A stretch of DNA of 64,000 bases from Diphasiastrum complanatum (GCA_029204225.1 CM055096.1:67926370-67990369), one strand, 5' to 3'. Shown: positions 11,590-24,310, numbered from the stretch's first letter. Notes: generated from the sequence alone by a model not told the origin. A program made the numbers and translations.

Positions 11590-12633
11590 ATCTAGTCTGC
11601 GAGGGTTACTAGTGCGAGGGTTCTTTAGCTGTTTTGCAGTCAAAAACTTTGATATCTCTCAAATCATTGGGAAGTAGCTCTCGCAAGGATCACATGAGAT
11701 CTGACTCTGGGACTCTTACGAGGGTTGACTCTTGCAATAAGTGAAAAATTCAATGTTTGTGAGGGTTAAGAACCACTATTTTGGCTTTATCCTTCCCAAC
11801 AATCAGTACTAACTCTCGCAGGCTTCACCACTGATGGAAATTGACATTCTGGATCGATTGGAGTGGTCTGCGAGAGTTATCTCTAAAAGGATTTGCTGGA
11901 TCTTCACTTTTTAGTGATTTTTTTGCACTTAAACCCAATCTTCTGCTCACTAGAATCAAACTTACTCTCGCAGACTCTTTTGTGTCTGGTCTCAATGAGA
12001 TGGAACTTCACAATTCTCTGCGAGGGTTCTTGACCACTAGAACTAGAAATTTTAGTGTCTGCGAGGGTTCTTTGGTATTTTTCGTCTTTTTTTCACTGAG
12101 AACTCTCAACTGAACTAACTCTCGCAAGCTCTACGTGTCATGGTCTCAATGAGATGGAACTTCAGGGAGCTCTGCGAGAGGTTTTATGAAGATTTGAAAT
12201 TTTTTGGATTTTTTACAAGGGTTTTTTGAATTTTTATAGTTTTTTCTCTGATTTTTGCAATCTGCTTGGAACTAACTCTCGCAGGCTTCTATGCAGGTCT
12301 GTTGTACCTTGAAGCTACTGCCAATCGTGCGAGGGTTAACTCTCACTGGTTTTGGAGAAAACAAAATCTGATAAAAAATTTGGCTCTTTTTCCCTCCAAA
12401 ATGCAGATTGGTGTGTTTTTTTTTTGGGGTTTTTCAGGTTTTGGTTTGGATGTCAAGCCCTTAGAGGCTGTTTAGGGCCTCCTCTACCCTCTCACACCTC
12501 CTCTACTAGCTGGGATCAGTCCAAAGACAATAAAATACAGAAAACTAACTCTTCCTACCCCAAAATCCACCTAAAACTACTCTAAAAAGCAAGAAATAGC
12601 TAAAATGCAGCTATACTAGTTAGTGAGAACCTA
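11590..12633 (-). repeat. Gypsy untranslated leader filled with GCGAGGGTT motifs
   Basis: Between primer site and gag lies about 1 kb with no gag-like coding. It contains at least a dozen imperfect copies of TGCGAGGGTT(CTT) and of its reverse complement AACTCTCGCA, roughly 60-130 bp apart. Because both orientations occur, the transcript could fold into many local hairpins. A related motif (GCGAAGGTTCT) fills the leader of the other gypsy fragment at 30.4-31.3 kb. Confidence 0.6.
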
Positions 12634-12651
12634 TCCCTGGCAACGACGTCA
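12634..12651 (-). other. Primer-binding site (tRNA-Asp type)
   Basis: The minus strand reads TGACGTCGTTGCCAGGGA, 15 of 18 bases matching TGGCGCCGTTGCCGGGGA, the tRNA-Asp-type site of Tat/Athila elements. It lies one base inside the LTR edge. Confidence 0.7.
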
Positions 12652-12652
12652 T

Positions 12653-13472
12653 TGTAGGGTCGACGATCTCGCGTCGTAGTAGCCCTCCAGCCTGTCAACA
12701 AGGGTTAGAACGCTAGGATAGGCACCTAACTATGCAAAGATGCTTCTTTTAGTTATTTCTCTACTTTTTCTCTATCTCTATTACCACTCACACTACTCAC
12801 CCCTAACTCTACTCCACTACACTAACATTCATCATGATTGAGGGTGAATGAGAAGAGAAGAGAAGAGGAAGAGAGTAAGAGAGAGTGAGAGAGAGTGAGA
12901 GAGATGAGATGGAGGTTAGCTCAAAAGCTCAATTTCATTGGTTAAGAAGAAACCTTAACTAGCATAAACAAAAAGCATGGAAAATGGAAATAACAAGTAA
13001 ACCACAACAATAGCATAAGCAAGAGTGATTAGCAAATGAGGATGCTTGAGCTCCCAAAATAATAGAGTCTCCTCCTCTCTATTAAGCATGAAAATAGAGT
13101 ACAAATGATGTATTTTTATACTAAGAAAGTCTCTTGACCCAAAATCCTATTGGCTAATATTCACATTGATCCTATCCATTCATCTTGGACCCAACTTGAT
13201 CCAAGGGTCCACAAAAAGTACATTAGAAATCACAAGATTCATGTGAGTCCTAAATTGGACCCAACTCTAAAAAGGTTAAACTTTTAGTTCTAACTTGACT
13301 TTGGGCCTCAAGTTTTTATTTTAATTACAAATGGCCCAAGTCTATTATTTCTATTTACATTCGACTTGCGTGCTCATTGGGCCATGGACTTATACGCATA
13401 GGAAGCCATGACCTCGCAACACATTTATTAACTAACTTTATTTATATCTCTGTGTTGGGAATACCCCCAACA
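12653..13472 (-). mobile_element. 5' LTR of the gypsy element
   Basis: An 820-bp segment starting TGTAGGGTCGAC beside the primer site and ending ACCCCCAACA (TG...CA ends). The LTR of the second gypsy fragment (31366-32113) starts TGTAGTGGG and ends CTCCAACA, which supports the boundaries. No second copy is visible at the other end, so no LTR-LTR age estimate is possible. Confidence 0.65.
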
Positions 13473-14480
13473 TTTACGACCGCAAAGGACCGCATTAGGA
13501 TAAAGAACAATTAGAGCACCATGTCCTCATATGCTATGATATATTTTTCACCCTTAGATGGTGTGAGCCCACCACTGGCACTACGATGGTGGTTCTTAAT
13601 ACACTAATCCATTTGTTTGGTCATTTTGCAAGGCAGAATGAGGCTTTGACAATATGTATGATAAATTTCTTATTAGATGTCTTGCGTTTTTTGCTTCAGA
13701 TTTCATTGTAGTTGAGGTGGAAAAGTTGAAGACATGTGAGAACCCATTCATGTACAATCCAACACAGGAAAAATAAAGGGCTATAATTCGTTGACATATT
13801 CTACCATAAAATTGTGGCAATTCATTGGAGATTCTTTGGACAACTTACGATCGCAAAGGAGGGGAGGCCTGAAGGGAGGGCCGAAGGGAGGGGCCACAAA
13901 GGACTGCAAAGGATTGCGATGTGCGCCCGCAAGTCTGCGGGCGGGTGGGCAGGGTCCGCCTATGGGAGGGAAAAAAATTGAATGAGAAAGGGAGGTGGGG
14001 TCCCGGGCAGCTGACGCTGCCCGTCATGTCGTGATCGGCAGTGTGAGCTGCCCGTGTGCAGGAAAGCGCTAGGGGGGGGGGGGGTCGCTGCCCGTCACAT
14101 GTTAGCGGTGCAATGTTAACGCTGTCCCACTATTATTTTGATTATAGTAGATGTGTTTGTTGTAAAGCTAGAAATTAGCCATGTATCAATAGGTTTACAA
14201 TTGAAACTTATATGAAAAGTTGTGCAAAAGTTTGAGCACCTGCAAGGTAGAACTTCCCCACTCCAAAATATTACGTGGTTTCTTGAAGTATCATAAAGAT
14301 CTACATGCATCCTATATATTCAAAAGCCAACAGATTAGAATTCTACATATATTTTACTAAGCATAAAATTTTGTACAAAATCAAAAGTATTTTTAGGAAG
14401 TCAAAATCTTCTGCATTCTCTGTCTGAAATCGAATTTTGAGAATATCGGAAGTCTAATTTTGAGAAAATTTGCCGATTCC
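13473..14480. other. Spacer with a GC-rich block
   Basis: No gene recognised. A GC-rich island at about 13850-14100 has repeated GGGAGGG and GCTGCCCG motifs, the latter in direct and inverted forms, and a 12-base G run near 14073. It may be a small repeat or MITE-like remnant. Confidence 0.4.
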
Positions 14481-14615
14481 ATATAGTGCCCATTCCATTC
14501 CAGAGGCGTGCCACAACATTTATTCTTTCACAAAAACACAAAATAAAGACACTAGGAATCAAGATTGAAAGAGGCCTTGGAAGTTTCCTAGAGAGAAATT
14601 TGGTGCCATTGCGCG

Positions 14616-14786
14616 TGCAACGGTCATTTTATCCCCACATACACATACACATACGCATTTTCAAATTCTTACAAACCTTCCCTCTTTCCCTCACTCCTAG
14701 CTCGCTGCTCTCTCTCAACTCTTGCTGTCTTAATGAACCAGCTCGCTCGCTCGTTACTCGTTACCTTCTGACCTCTCCAACGGGCG
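14616..14786 (+). promoter_or_regulatory. Two MSA-like AACGG elements upstream of the JASON gene
   Basis: TGCAACGGTCA (14616-14626) matches 10 of 11 positions of the mitosis-specific activator consensus YCYAACGGYYA. TCCAACGGGCG (14776-14786) matches the AACGG core and 9 of 11. The intervening sequence is CT-rich, like a plant 5' UTR or transcription start. In plants three-repeat MYB factors bind such sites to drive G2/M genes. Function here is inferred. Confidence 0.4.
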
Positions 14787-15900
14787 CCTGCCTCTTCTTC
14801 TCTTCTTATCTCTTCCATCAATTCTTCCATCATCAACACATACTCGTTCTGAGGTCATCGATCCATCTTTGCTTTGAAGTCGATGCGTATGCGGATGCAG
14901 TTTTGGCTTCTAGACCTTCACGTTCTCAACATGCGTGCTGCAGCATTGCGTAGTAGATTTTTGAGATTCAATCAATGCGGATCTTATTAAGCACATTGAC
15001 CCTTGTGAGAATTCAAAGGCCTTTGCATCATCCGCACGTTTTTTTTCTTTTTTGTTGAGCTGGATTTGAAATCCCTTGGTTGATTAGAATAATCTTTGTG
15101 GGGTGCTTTTTGTGAAGCTGAGATGTTTCGTTTAATCCCCGTCATGATCCTACTCCCACCACCCTTGCATGATTTTCACCCAGACAATTAACATAAACTA
15201 TTTGTGGATTACCTGTGTTCATAGAATAAATACCTTGTAAACTGTATCCTAAATCTCATACCCGGATGCTTAATACATAAGGATGGATGCTTCTTGCCTC
15301 TTTGAATCTTTAGCCCAAGGCCGATTTGCAAAATTTGCGAATCATGTTGACTCTGCAACTGGGACTTTCTTTGGGTTTAGAGCCTGCCCTGAATAATTTG
15401 TCTTTATTAGACTATCCCATGAAGGTTTGTATATTCTCACATCTCCTTTGTTTCTCCCGTATCTGGGAACTTTCTTACACTGATTTGATCCTCAGAAACC
15501 TCCATATTACGAGGCTCTTCTGATCAAATCCGTCACAAGCTCAATTTTCAGGATCCGAATTTTTCTGTTTGCAACATCATCGACATCATCGAACTTTGGG
15601 ATGCCTGATTTGTCTGGTTTCCAGTCACAATATATTCTTTCCCTCTCACAGAATGCTAGCGCAGAAAAATACGATTTCAAGGTTAATTATCATTCATCTC
15701 CCATTTCAAGCCTGAGCAATTTCAATGACCGCAAAGTTTGAGTGCCAAAGAAGAGTTCATAGTGAAGAAGTACAGGGACTATTCCCCCAAGACGAGGCTG
15801 TTGTGGACTAATCCTAATGAGTCATGTGCTTCACGTTGAGAGAAGAAGGAAAGAGCTATTTGGAGCTAATCACCTGAGAGAGAGCATTTTTACCACAGTA

Positions 15901-16785
15901 ATGGGCTGGTTTCTTGGTTGCTTTGGGAGAAACAAAGAAAGGGTGCGCGCACTACAAAAACATGACAATGTTCACCGTAGAAGCAAGGTACAGTGTTCTT
16001 CTGTTGCTCCCTGTTTTTACTGTTTATTTATGTAGATTTCCCTACTGGCTGAGATGTTGACAATTGGTCTGCAGACAAAAGTAAATGGAATATCCTATCT
16101 TCACTTCTTATATATGCTTGTGTGATCTACAGTGCACAGTATATTTGTATATGACCTTTTTCCAGCACTAGTCAGTTAATTCACCAAGGTTTATTAAAGC
16201 AGTTTTTTTGTCTCTTTTCCTTGTAATAGCTATCAGCAGGCTAAACTGACCTAGCGTAGGAAAGACATTGGTGGAAAGTGGGCTTGAAAATCCTAAGAAA
16301 ATCTTAAAATCCAAGAAAAGATTGAATCTTTCCTGACCTCTAGATGTCGTCAACTTCACAATTTGTTAAGTGCAATGTAAGTGACTCACTATAAGATGAC
16401 CTAAAAACATCGAAGGATTAAACAAAAGAACAAAAAACTAGTGAAAGAGAAGTGGAAAAATCACTTAAAGACTGAATACATTACCATATGATCTACTTTA
16501 ACAGTCTTTTGAGGCAGCCAGATAATCCTAAAATAGGCTATTGAAGGCAGTCCAGTGTCATTCACTAATCTTCAACAATTACTAAGAAATTTACAATTTT
16601 TAAATTTATTTGTCAAAATGTGTTCCAAAATCATTATTTTTTGGGTCAAGTTCTGAAACGGCCATTTATGGTTATTGTTATATTTAGTCAAAACTTTCGG
16701 TGAAACTTTTATGCATTAATCAAACATTGTAGAGAGCCCCTAGCCCTAACTCACATTAGCACCAAGGACGTTAATTTTTTATTTC

Positions 16786-16848
<63 letters not shown>

Positions 16849-17060
16849 CCCTAGGATTTAATCGTTAAATTTGTCACTTACACTTGGTGATTGATTGAAG
16901 AGTTAAAGGATCCTTCACGAGCGCCATCTTTTTGCCTTTGATTGCTTGCTCCCTCAGTGAGCCAGATAATGGTATTTTTTAAACTCTATTGTACAACGGA
17001 GCATGAGACAAAGTAAATACGTAAATACATGCAAGTATGAAAAGCAACACCCACCCACAT

Positions 17061-17091
<31 letters not shown>

Positions 17092-20000
17092 ATCTTAGAA
17101 TGCTTGTTTTGGAATGAGGTCGTCTTGTACTACAAAAAGTATTATAGAACTCTAAATTTTTGTTGGATGGTCAGTAATCTGTGCTTTCAAATGTGTGGTT
17201 GTTATAATGTGCCTACCCAAGTAGGTGAACACAAGAGAAACTACCCTTATAAATTTTTTTCCAGGAGGTCGTAGATGAGGAAGTAAACTACACTATTTTC
17301 AAATGAGAAGCCCTACCAATGGTCTTAGGTGTGAAGAAGTTTAGACACTACATGTTGGCCAATACACACGTTTTTATAGGTCACCAGCTAATATACTTTG
17401 ACAACCGCCCTCATAACCACAAGAGATTTTGGATAAATATTAGCACAAGATCATGTACAACAACATGAAGCTAAAGGAATTGGATAGCTTATCCAATCAA
17501 GGAAGATACCGAGGAAGAAGACTATCGAATGTCTGTTGCTTGGATCCTGCCAACCCATGCAGAACTAATGCAACTTGAGGCAATCCTGTGTTTCATCAAT
17601 CTCTTCAGTGATCTTATCAAATTTATGGGATCAGTTTTAGATCAAAGGTTTTTCTAAAGAAGACTGGTTGCAACCCTTTTTTAAAACAATAAGCTGGAAG
17701 CTAAACCTGAGGCAGCAAAATCTGATGAACAGAAGTTGGCTACTGACAAGAATAGTACATGGAAAGATGTTTGTTATTTAGGGTAGCCAAATATTTTTCG
17801 ACTTCCGCCAAAGGATTCACAAAGCATGACAATCGACAAGAACTACACAGTCTTCATTTTTGAGGGCAAAAATGCTTATCTAGGGTGGGAGTGTCATGTG
17901 TTGCATGTAATTAGACCATGAGCTTACTAAATGTAATGCCAAATATAGCCATGGAGTATATTTGTTAATAGTGGAATTGGAATAATGGTTGTAAGGCCCA
18001 ATTTAGCTAAATAAGGTCCCAAACTTACAGGAGAAGCACAAATGACCACTATAAATAGCTAAGGTCTTGCTAAATTTGGAGGCTATTATTCATTTGTCTA
18101 ATTTTGAACTCTATGTGCTCTCTTGTGTTCTTGAAGCTTCTCTTTGAGAGCTTTTTTGAGTGGAATGGTGGTTCATGTGCCTAAAATTAAGAACTTGGTG
18201 GGCGGATTCAATCGATCAAGCAGAAATCTGGTCAGTGAAAGGGAAGTTCAATTTTGAAGCCCAGCTTGATGAGAAATGTCAATCCCACAAAGACATTCAA
18301 TTTGCTCAACCTTATCATCAGTCACAAGAACAACAAATTTTCTTAGACCAGTTGCAGTGTCAAAGCGAAGTTCCAATACGAAGGAGTGATAGCAAGAACA
18401 TACATCATCTATTGCAGGAAGTTTTTCAAGTTGACAATGACTCAAGGATGATAGAGGAATTGCAGCATGTGTGTCCGAGTAACCCACAAGAGATTCTACA
18501 TGAGCAATTAGGATTTATGGAAATATCTTTTGAGAACACCAATCAAAAAGTTGCTGGAGCCAAAATCAATATTTTCTATCAGAGTGCATATAATAATATC
18601 GTCTTCGAGGATCAATGTCTTGATAATCCTTGGGATAGCCAAAACGAAGACAAATTATTCAGATACTAGCACAATAATGAACTGTTTGAATATTATAGTG
18701 ATGTAAATATCACTAGGGTGTGGCCAAACATGGAGGACACATTCTTTGACTTGGAACATCACAATTTTGGATTATCAACAAGTGTTTCAAGCATTTTGTT
18801 CACATGGGAAATCAATGGGTATGTGGCAATCTATCTTCAGTAGGACATTGTCACTAATCTGGTTTCTACCGATGAACCAAAAGAAAACTCAAATAACTTC
18901 CTGCCAAATGACAAGATGACAAATTTGATCACGAAACACGAAACACACATCAGCTACTTTCACGTGAACATCTTTTGTCATGCCAATAGGTGGCACGCTC
19001 GATTGATCAACTAGTTTGATCGTGAAGGACACTGGGTCCATTCCTTTTAGATTTCAAGCTCGATACAATGCAGACGCGATAATGTTTACTCCGGATCCCC
19101 CATTATCAAGCAAAGACACAAGGAGGACTCAAGGTATTGGAATGGAGGTTGTAAGAACCTCCACCAATACACCTCCTCCTTAAGCCACTTGTGTAGGAAG
19201 TGATAGTGGAATATCAGCCTGAAATTAATTCGGTAATGAGAAATTGAAGGATTTCAGGAAGTTGAAACGGGTGTGGTGAGGCAGTTAAAAGACTATCTTA
19301 ATACTTTATCAAAAAACTTCTAGAGCAAGCATGTTATATCAATTTCAAATGTAGATAACAACAAGACAAAGTTGCTCCTTATTTTAAATTAGTTGATTTT
19401 GAATGGCTGGAACATATTTGTAGCAAAAGTTTTTTGTTACAAACGTTTCTGTTTGCATCATTGAGTTGCATAATATTGTCACGAGTTTGCTGGTTTCTTT
19501 GATAGCTCTATTTATCGCAAGATGGCAAGCAGTAACTACTGGATACCACATGTTCTCTAGCTGGAATACGGCTGAATACGCCATTCTGAAATGTATAGAG
19601 CATTATTTGGGCTGAATTCTGGCTATATTCATTTTGTTTTGGCAATATGAATATATAGTTCTTTCTTGTGGTATCATGGATACATAGTACAATTTTACAA
19701 TGCATCAAGCCCCATCCAACCTTTGAAATTTGTAAGCAAAACTTGTTTAGAATTTATGTGTATTCAGAAATTTGAAAAAATTGATTAAGTGGTGTATTCA
19801 TTCGTATGTGATTCAAAAAATTTGTAAACGTTTTTGTAATCCCTATTGAAAACGTTTTTGTATTCTGGTAACTATGGTACTAGTGGTAAAGAGAATATTT
19901 GTCTTTGAAGGCTCCTTGAATAGCAACTGCCCTCAATATACTGAATGAAGTGCTGCTGCCATGTATGTTCCACACTGTGGAAGCTCTCTAATTGACACTT

Positions 20001-23000
20001 GACATACAATTTCGGTTTCATGTGAAAACAGTCCTCTCATGGCTATCTACCACCGTACAAACAGCATTCACCATTACGTCTTGGATCCAGGCCTTCGTTA
20101 CGAGAAGGTATATCACTTGTCGTATTTCATACTTGCAAAGCTCCTATCTCAACTAAAATGCATTGTGTTTTGTTTCCTTAGTCTAGTATAGCTTTTCATT
20201 CAATGTCATTTGATATTATCAATCCACTGGAGATAAAAGAAACATGCCTTATTCCTCTGCAGATAGTGAAATTAAACATACTGCCAAATTAGGAGAATAT
20301 TGCAACAGCAACATTACATCTGAAAGACTGCCCGAGGAGCAATTTAAGCAGAGTTATTTGAGCCGAGTCAGTGAGCTTGAAGAAGAACTAGCTAAGCTCA
20401 GAAGTAAGCTTGCTGAAGAAGCAAAAGATGCTCAAAAGTTAAGAGAAGAGGTAATTTAACAGCTAAATGGCTACTTTCTAAATACAAAAACGTCCATCAT
20501 GAAAACAGGGCTGTTCACTCACAGCCACTTTCTCTTTATTGTGTTTGATGAGTCTAAAAAGGAATGTTTGATGAGTCTAAAAAGGAATGTCGCATCAGTC
20601 AGCAACATTTACATCAGGAGTTAAGCTGCTAGAAGCATGTTCCTCATACATCTGAATAGAACCATCATAGTGAACTGAAAAGCCCCATATCTACAATCAA
20701 GAAAATGGTTGTCGCTCTTCTGAATTTCGATCCTTCTTGTAAGTTTTTATGATCAGCTAAGCTGCTAGGCAGTTGTGAATCTCTATGTTTTCACTCTTTC
20801 ACCTTGGATTAAAAGTTCATCTTTGGTTTCAGGGGAAAAATTTTCCAAGCATGTTAAATACTAGATCTAGATAAATTTCATAATTATTTCCAGTGTTTTC
20901 AGCTTGAAAGCATGGGAATATAAGTCTGGTTTGATGATGATCTGCAGGTGAAGAATTTCCATTCTCGTGGTGTCCTTTTGCAAACTCCAGATGAGTTAAG
21001 AAAAGTCTGTGTGAGGGATTCAGAGAATGAGGTGTCTCCAAATTGGCATTCCCCCATCAGCAAAACTAAGCTTTATCCAGATAACGAGACTGAATCTAAA
21101 CGAGCTGTTTGCCATGTTCAAGTGGAAAAGGAAACAATATGCAGAAAGGCGGCAACAAGTGAAATTTCTGGTGTTTCCCAGATAGTTATTGCTCAGTAAG
21201 CGTTTCCTACACTGTCATTTTTTGTGCATGAAGATCACAAAATTCTTCAAAAGCTTAATCAAACTATGCAAGTAAAATGTTTTGTACCATGTGTAGGTCC
21301 AAGGCTGCAAAGCCAGGTGCAACCACTATTGCAGATACACAAAATCACCGCAGTGATAAAGGCTGCGAAATCCTTTCCAATCGTTCTTCATGCAAATCAG
21401 GATCTGTTCAAGATGTCATGTTGCGCACATGGCGTCAAGCTCAATTGGCTGAAAACAAATACATGCAGCAAGCTTTCTCTCAAGGCTTATCAGTAGCAGG
21501 GGAGGAGTCACTGAAAACACCCTCAAACAATTCAACTACAAAAGAAGAGGAAGGAGTACATTTACAAGCTGTAAATGCAACAGTTGCGCGTCCATCCGGT
21601 CTCAGCTCTGCTGCAGATTCGGCCACCTATGAGAATAAGAACCAGGCAACATTAAAGCCGAATCTGATCAAAATCTCTTCAGAAAAGAAGCAGGTCACTG
21701 CAACTGCAGTCAACCCCTTTACTGAAAATGACAAATCGGCAGAATTTCCTGGAATGATGACTATTGAGGACGAGAAACCAACAACCCAATCGGCTGCCAA
21801 AGTACAAAAGCTCTCGTTGTCTACACAAGGATGGGGATTGAGGACCTTTTGGCGGCAACCTTTGTCCCCAGTGCATGAGACCAATTCTATCGTGTCATCC
21901 GAGGAAGATTCAGGTAGGCACAGTGCATGCTCATTGGCTGTCTCATCCGGTCTATCTAACAAGGTCTCTACAGAGGCTCTGAAAGAAGTACAAAGAAAGC
22001 GTCCTGATGATCTGGATCAAAGTATTGGATTACCTGGGAACTTGACTCTTCCTGATGACCCTTGCTTTAAAGAAATGAGATCTATTATGCAGCTCAAATC
22101 AGAATCTGGGAATCAAAACACGCTTTCAGACTCTGATGAACTTATTAGTTCCTCAGTTAGTTTTGACACTTGTGATGACAGTGTGTTTGATACAGCACCT
22201 ATTCAATGCCTCTCCCCACAAATTAGCCCTGTGTGTAAAAAAGGTTCCAAAAGAAACCGGATGGCAAATAGCAGAAGAATATCTGTATTGCCTTTAAGTT
22301 TAGCATCTTCGCCACCTTCTGATGCTGGAAAGGAGAATGTTTCTGGCATTCAGAATGCTTCTGCTTTCAAAGAAGAGCTGGTAAATTCATGGAAGGCTTC
22401 TGATTCTGAGGTTCAACTCCAATCAACTTCATCAGTCTTGAAGCCTGTAGAAAACTTGTCAGAGTGGAGAAAGCTGAAACAGAGCACCAGCGAACTTTGT
22501 GTGGATCATCACGAGCAAGAAAATCTGCAATCTAGGACTCAATTTCTTTGCAAGAATTCTGAGAAGTCTTTTACTCATCTCGGCTGCAATGAAAGCTCAG
22601 TGATTGGGAATCATCTAGTCAGTGGACGACCACTTTCAACAATGTGGGATCTTACTGCCTCAGGCAACGGCAATGTTGATCTCGATGAGAGAGGGCAAGT
22701 AAATAGGAGGGCCTTGTCATGCATGAATCTTAGATCACATGATAGCTACTCTGACTATGCTGTAGATTTGAGCTCTTTTGATTTTGAATCTTCGTCCGCA
22801 CAACTGAATGAGGACACAGCTGATACTGCTACATCTAGAATATTCGAAGAATTTGAAGCTGCATGTGTAGCTAACAGAGGAGATTTGGAAAAGGTCGCGG
22901 CAGCAAATGAAGAATCTGGTATTGTTGAAAGTACTTGTATGTCAGCAGAATCTGCAATTCATGCTTCACCATGGATGAGCCGGAAGCTCAAACCTCTTCA

Positions 23001-24310
23001 ACATGCTTCGCAAAAGAGTCCAAGTGAAAGGCCAATTCTAGGAGCTGTTGCAGCTCACTGGGTCAATCCTGAATCTGCAGAACCCCAGTGGGATGGCAAG
23101 GGCATACCCAATTCTACCACCAAGTACAAAGAGGTATTGACTGATAGGTAGTCCACCTTTTTTTTGCCGGCTTATAAACACGTTTTCAACATTACAAGAT
23201 TTACAATTATGTCAACGGGTGTGTGTCTATTCTAGTTAGCTGCATCGCAATTTTTGTGTGTTAAAAGTGACTTAGTAATGATCTAAAGTCTTGATCCATG
23301 TTTTTAAGATCAACTCTAAGAGCCTTCATAATGAATCCTCATTCTTGATCAGGATCAAAAAGTAAGCTGGCATACAACTCCTTTCGAAATAAGATTGGAA
23401 CGGGCACTGGCTACTGAAGTTGAAGTTCCTCAAAGGTGCGTTACCTCCCAGGCATTCACAATATGATGTTCAGCATCACCACTATGATTTCTTAACTGAT
23501 GCTGATAAATCCATTGTGTCTATTTACAATCCCGCCCTTGTTTGCATGCTCGCATACCTCTGGCTGAAACTGCCCATCCTGGTCTGAGTAGAATCAACAG
23601 ATGAATATATCTCAACCGGCTACCAAAGCAATCGCTCCTTTAAATCATAGCGCCATAGTACGTATGTGCCTTGGCATTCTTTAAAGCACATATCCAGAAT
23701 TTCGTTTGGGAATGTTTTATTAGCATTAGAAGTGGATCAAAACTTCGTTAGGCTTAATGGGTTCCATACTTGGCGACTGTGTCCATTTTGATCAACAAAC
23801 TGATTAGAAATGCAATTTTGACTTACTGGTAAGAATCCTATACTATAAAGTGAAAACCAAAACCTGGGCTCAAATAGATTTGATACTTGGCGACTGTGTC
23901 GTGTCCATTTTGATCAACAAACTGATAAGTGCAATTTTGACTCACTGGTTAGAATCCTTTATTAAAAAGTGATAACTGAAATCTGAAAGTTTGGTATTTC
24001 TCTGATCCCGTCCCGTTGAGAGAATGTCGCTACATGCTTCATCACCATTCCTCATCAATGCATCACAGGATAAAGCTGCCAACTTTTCAACTAATCTGAA
24101 CTTCTCAAGCTGAAATTGGAATTTTAACTACATAATTTCATATCCCAAAAACCTTTTTGCTCTCAATTGTAATAGCTGCTTTGGAGGATGTGTCACGATA
24201 TAATGTCACATTGCAATATGACTTCATCAGCAGCATATCCTGGCTACAAGGATGAAGTCTACATATTTTTTGGTGCTTTTTGCAGAAATCTCTTCAGATG
24301 GATGGCTTGA
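15901..24310 (+). CDS. JASON: JASON-like protein (7 coding exons)
   Basis: My exon model is 15901-15987, 20032-20107, 20263-20450, 20948-21195, 21297-23133, 23353-23435 and 24286-24310. All junctions are GT-AG and all phases agree, giving 847 codons. Family marks: start MGWFLGCFGR (JASON proteins begin with a similar Met-Gly/Cys-rich block, possibly acylated), QTPDELRK near residue 129, PVENLSEW near 583, and KVSWHTTPFEIRLERAL near 815. A coiled coil (LSRVSELEEELAKLRSKLAEE) lies around residues 85-115. Arabidopsis JASON controls spindle organisation at male meiosis II, and its loss gives diploid pollen. This copy is long, mainly through exon 5, which is Ser-rich and probably disordered. The ATG at 15901 is chosen for the family motif; an upstream in-frame ATG at 15817 lacks it. 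Exon 2 is the least certain. Confidence 0.8.
16788..16848. repeat. (CT)n microsatellite in JASON intron 1
   Basis: About 60 bp of uninterrupted CT. A short (CA)n run lies at about 17060-17085 in the same intron. Confidence 0.95.
17640..18150 (+). mobile_element. Retroelement tail and probable 3' LTR in intron 1
   Basis: A purine-rich GGGTGGGAG ends at 17891 and is followed by TGTCATGTG, the expected polypurine tract-3' LTR junction of a plus-strand element. Upstream, a short open stretch reads DKNYTVFIFEGKNAY. The candidate LTR contains a TATA-like CTATAAATAG near 18050. The right boundary and target duplication were not found. Confidence 0.4.
18160..18669 (+). CDS. Unrecognised 169-codon ORF in intron 1
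   Basis: An open frame on the plus strand with no domain I recognise. It is acidic and glutamine-rich (SQEQQIFLDQLQCQ). It lies between the tail of one retroelement and the protease remnant of another, inside the JASON intron, so it is more likely an accessory or captured retroelement ORF than a host gene. The frame continues past the stop with protein-like sequence, suggesting one nonsense change. Confidence 0.3.
   Translation: MEWWFMCLKLRTWWADSIDQAEIWSVKGKFNFEAQLDEKCQSHKDIQFAQPYHQSQEQQIFLDQLQCQSEVPIRRSDSKNIHHLLQEVFQVDNDSRMIEELQHVCPSNPQEILHEQLGFMEISFENTNQKVAGAKINIFYQSAYNNIVFEDQCLDNPWDSQNEDKLFRY
18890..19180 (-). pseudogene. Gypsy protease remnant in JASON intron 1
   Basis: On the minus strand the sequence encodes LLDNGGSGVNIIASALY. 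This is an aspartic-protease active-site region like VVDGGSSVNLIS at about 9.3 kb, with Asn next to the Asp. MDPVSFTIKLVDQ and VHVKVADVCF follow after one stop. It is a relict from a different gypsy copy. Confidence 0.65.
23745..23965. repeat. Direct repeat of about 125 bp in the last JASON intron
   Basis: The block GGCGACTGTGTCCATTTTGATCAACAAACTGAT, here split at its middle, followed by GCAATTTTGACT, occurs from about 23770 and again from about 23890. The second copy has a small GTCGT insertion. Confidence 0.7.

Larger units (their letters stand above)
5340..13472 (-). mobile_element. Degraded Ty3/gypsy (Tat/Athila-like) retrotransposon, 3' LTR missing
   Basis: Read on the minus strand, the order is 5' LTR (12653-13472), primer site (12634-12651), repeat-rich leader, gag with zinc knuckles, aspartic protease, linker domain, reverse transcriptase, RNase H and integrase. 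That is the Ty3/gypsy order. The primer site matches the tRNA-Asp type used by Tat/Athila lineages, and the RT motif FLDGFNSYNQ agrees. The frame is broken many times. No copy of the 5' LTR is visible at the left end, where copia LTR-like sequence lies instead, so the element is truncated. The left boundary is approximate. Confidence 0.85.

Noticed and set aside
14486-14953. 155-codon ORF before the JASON gene
   Set aside because: No domain. It covers a CT-rich probable 5' UTR and promoter and carries low-complexity His/Ile and Ser/Leu stretches.
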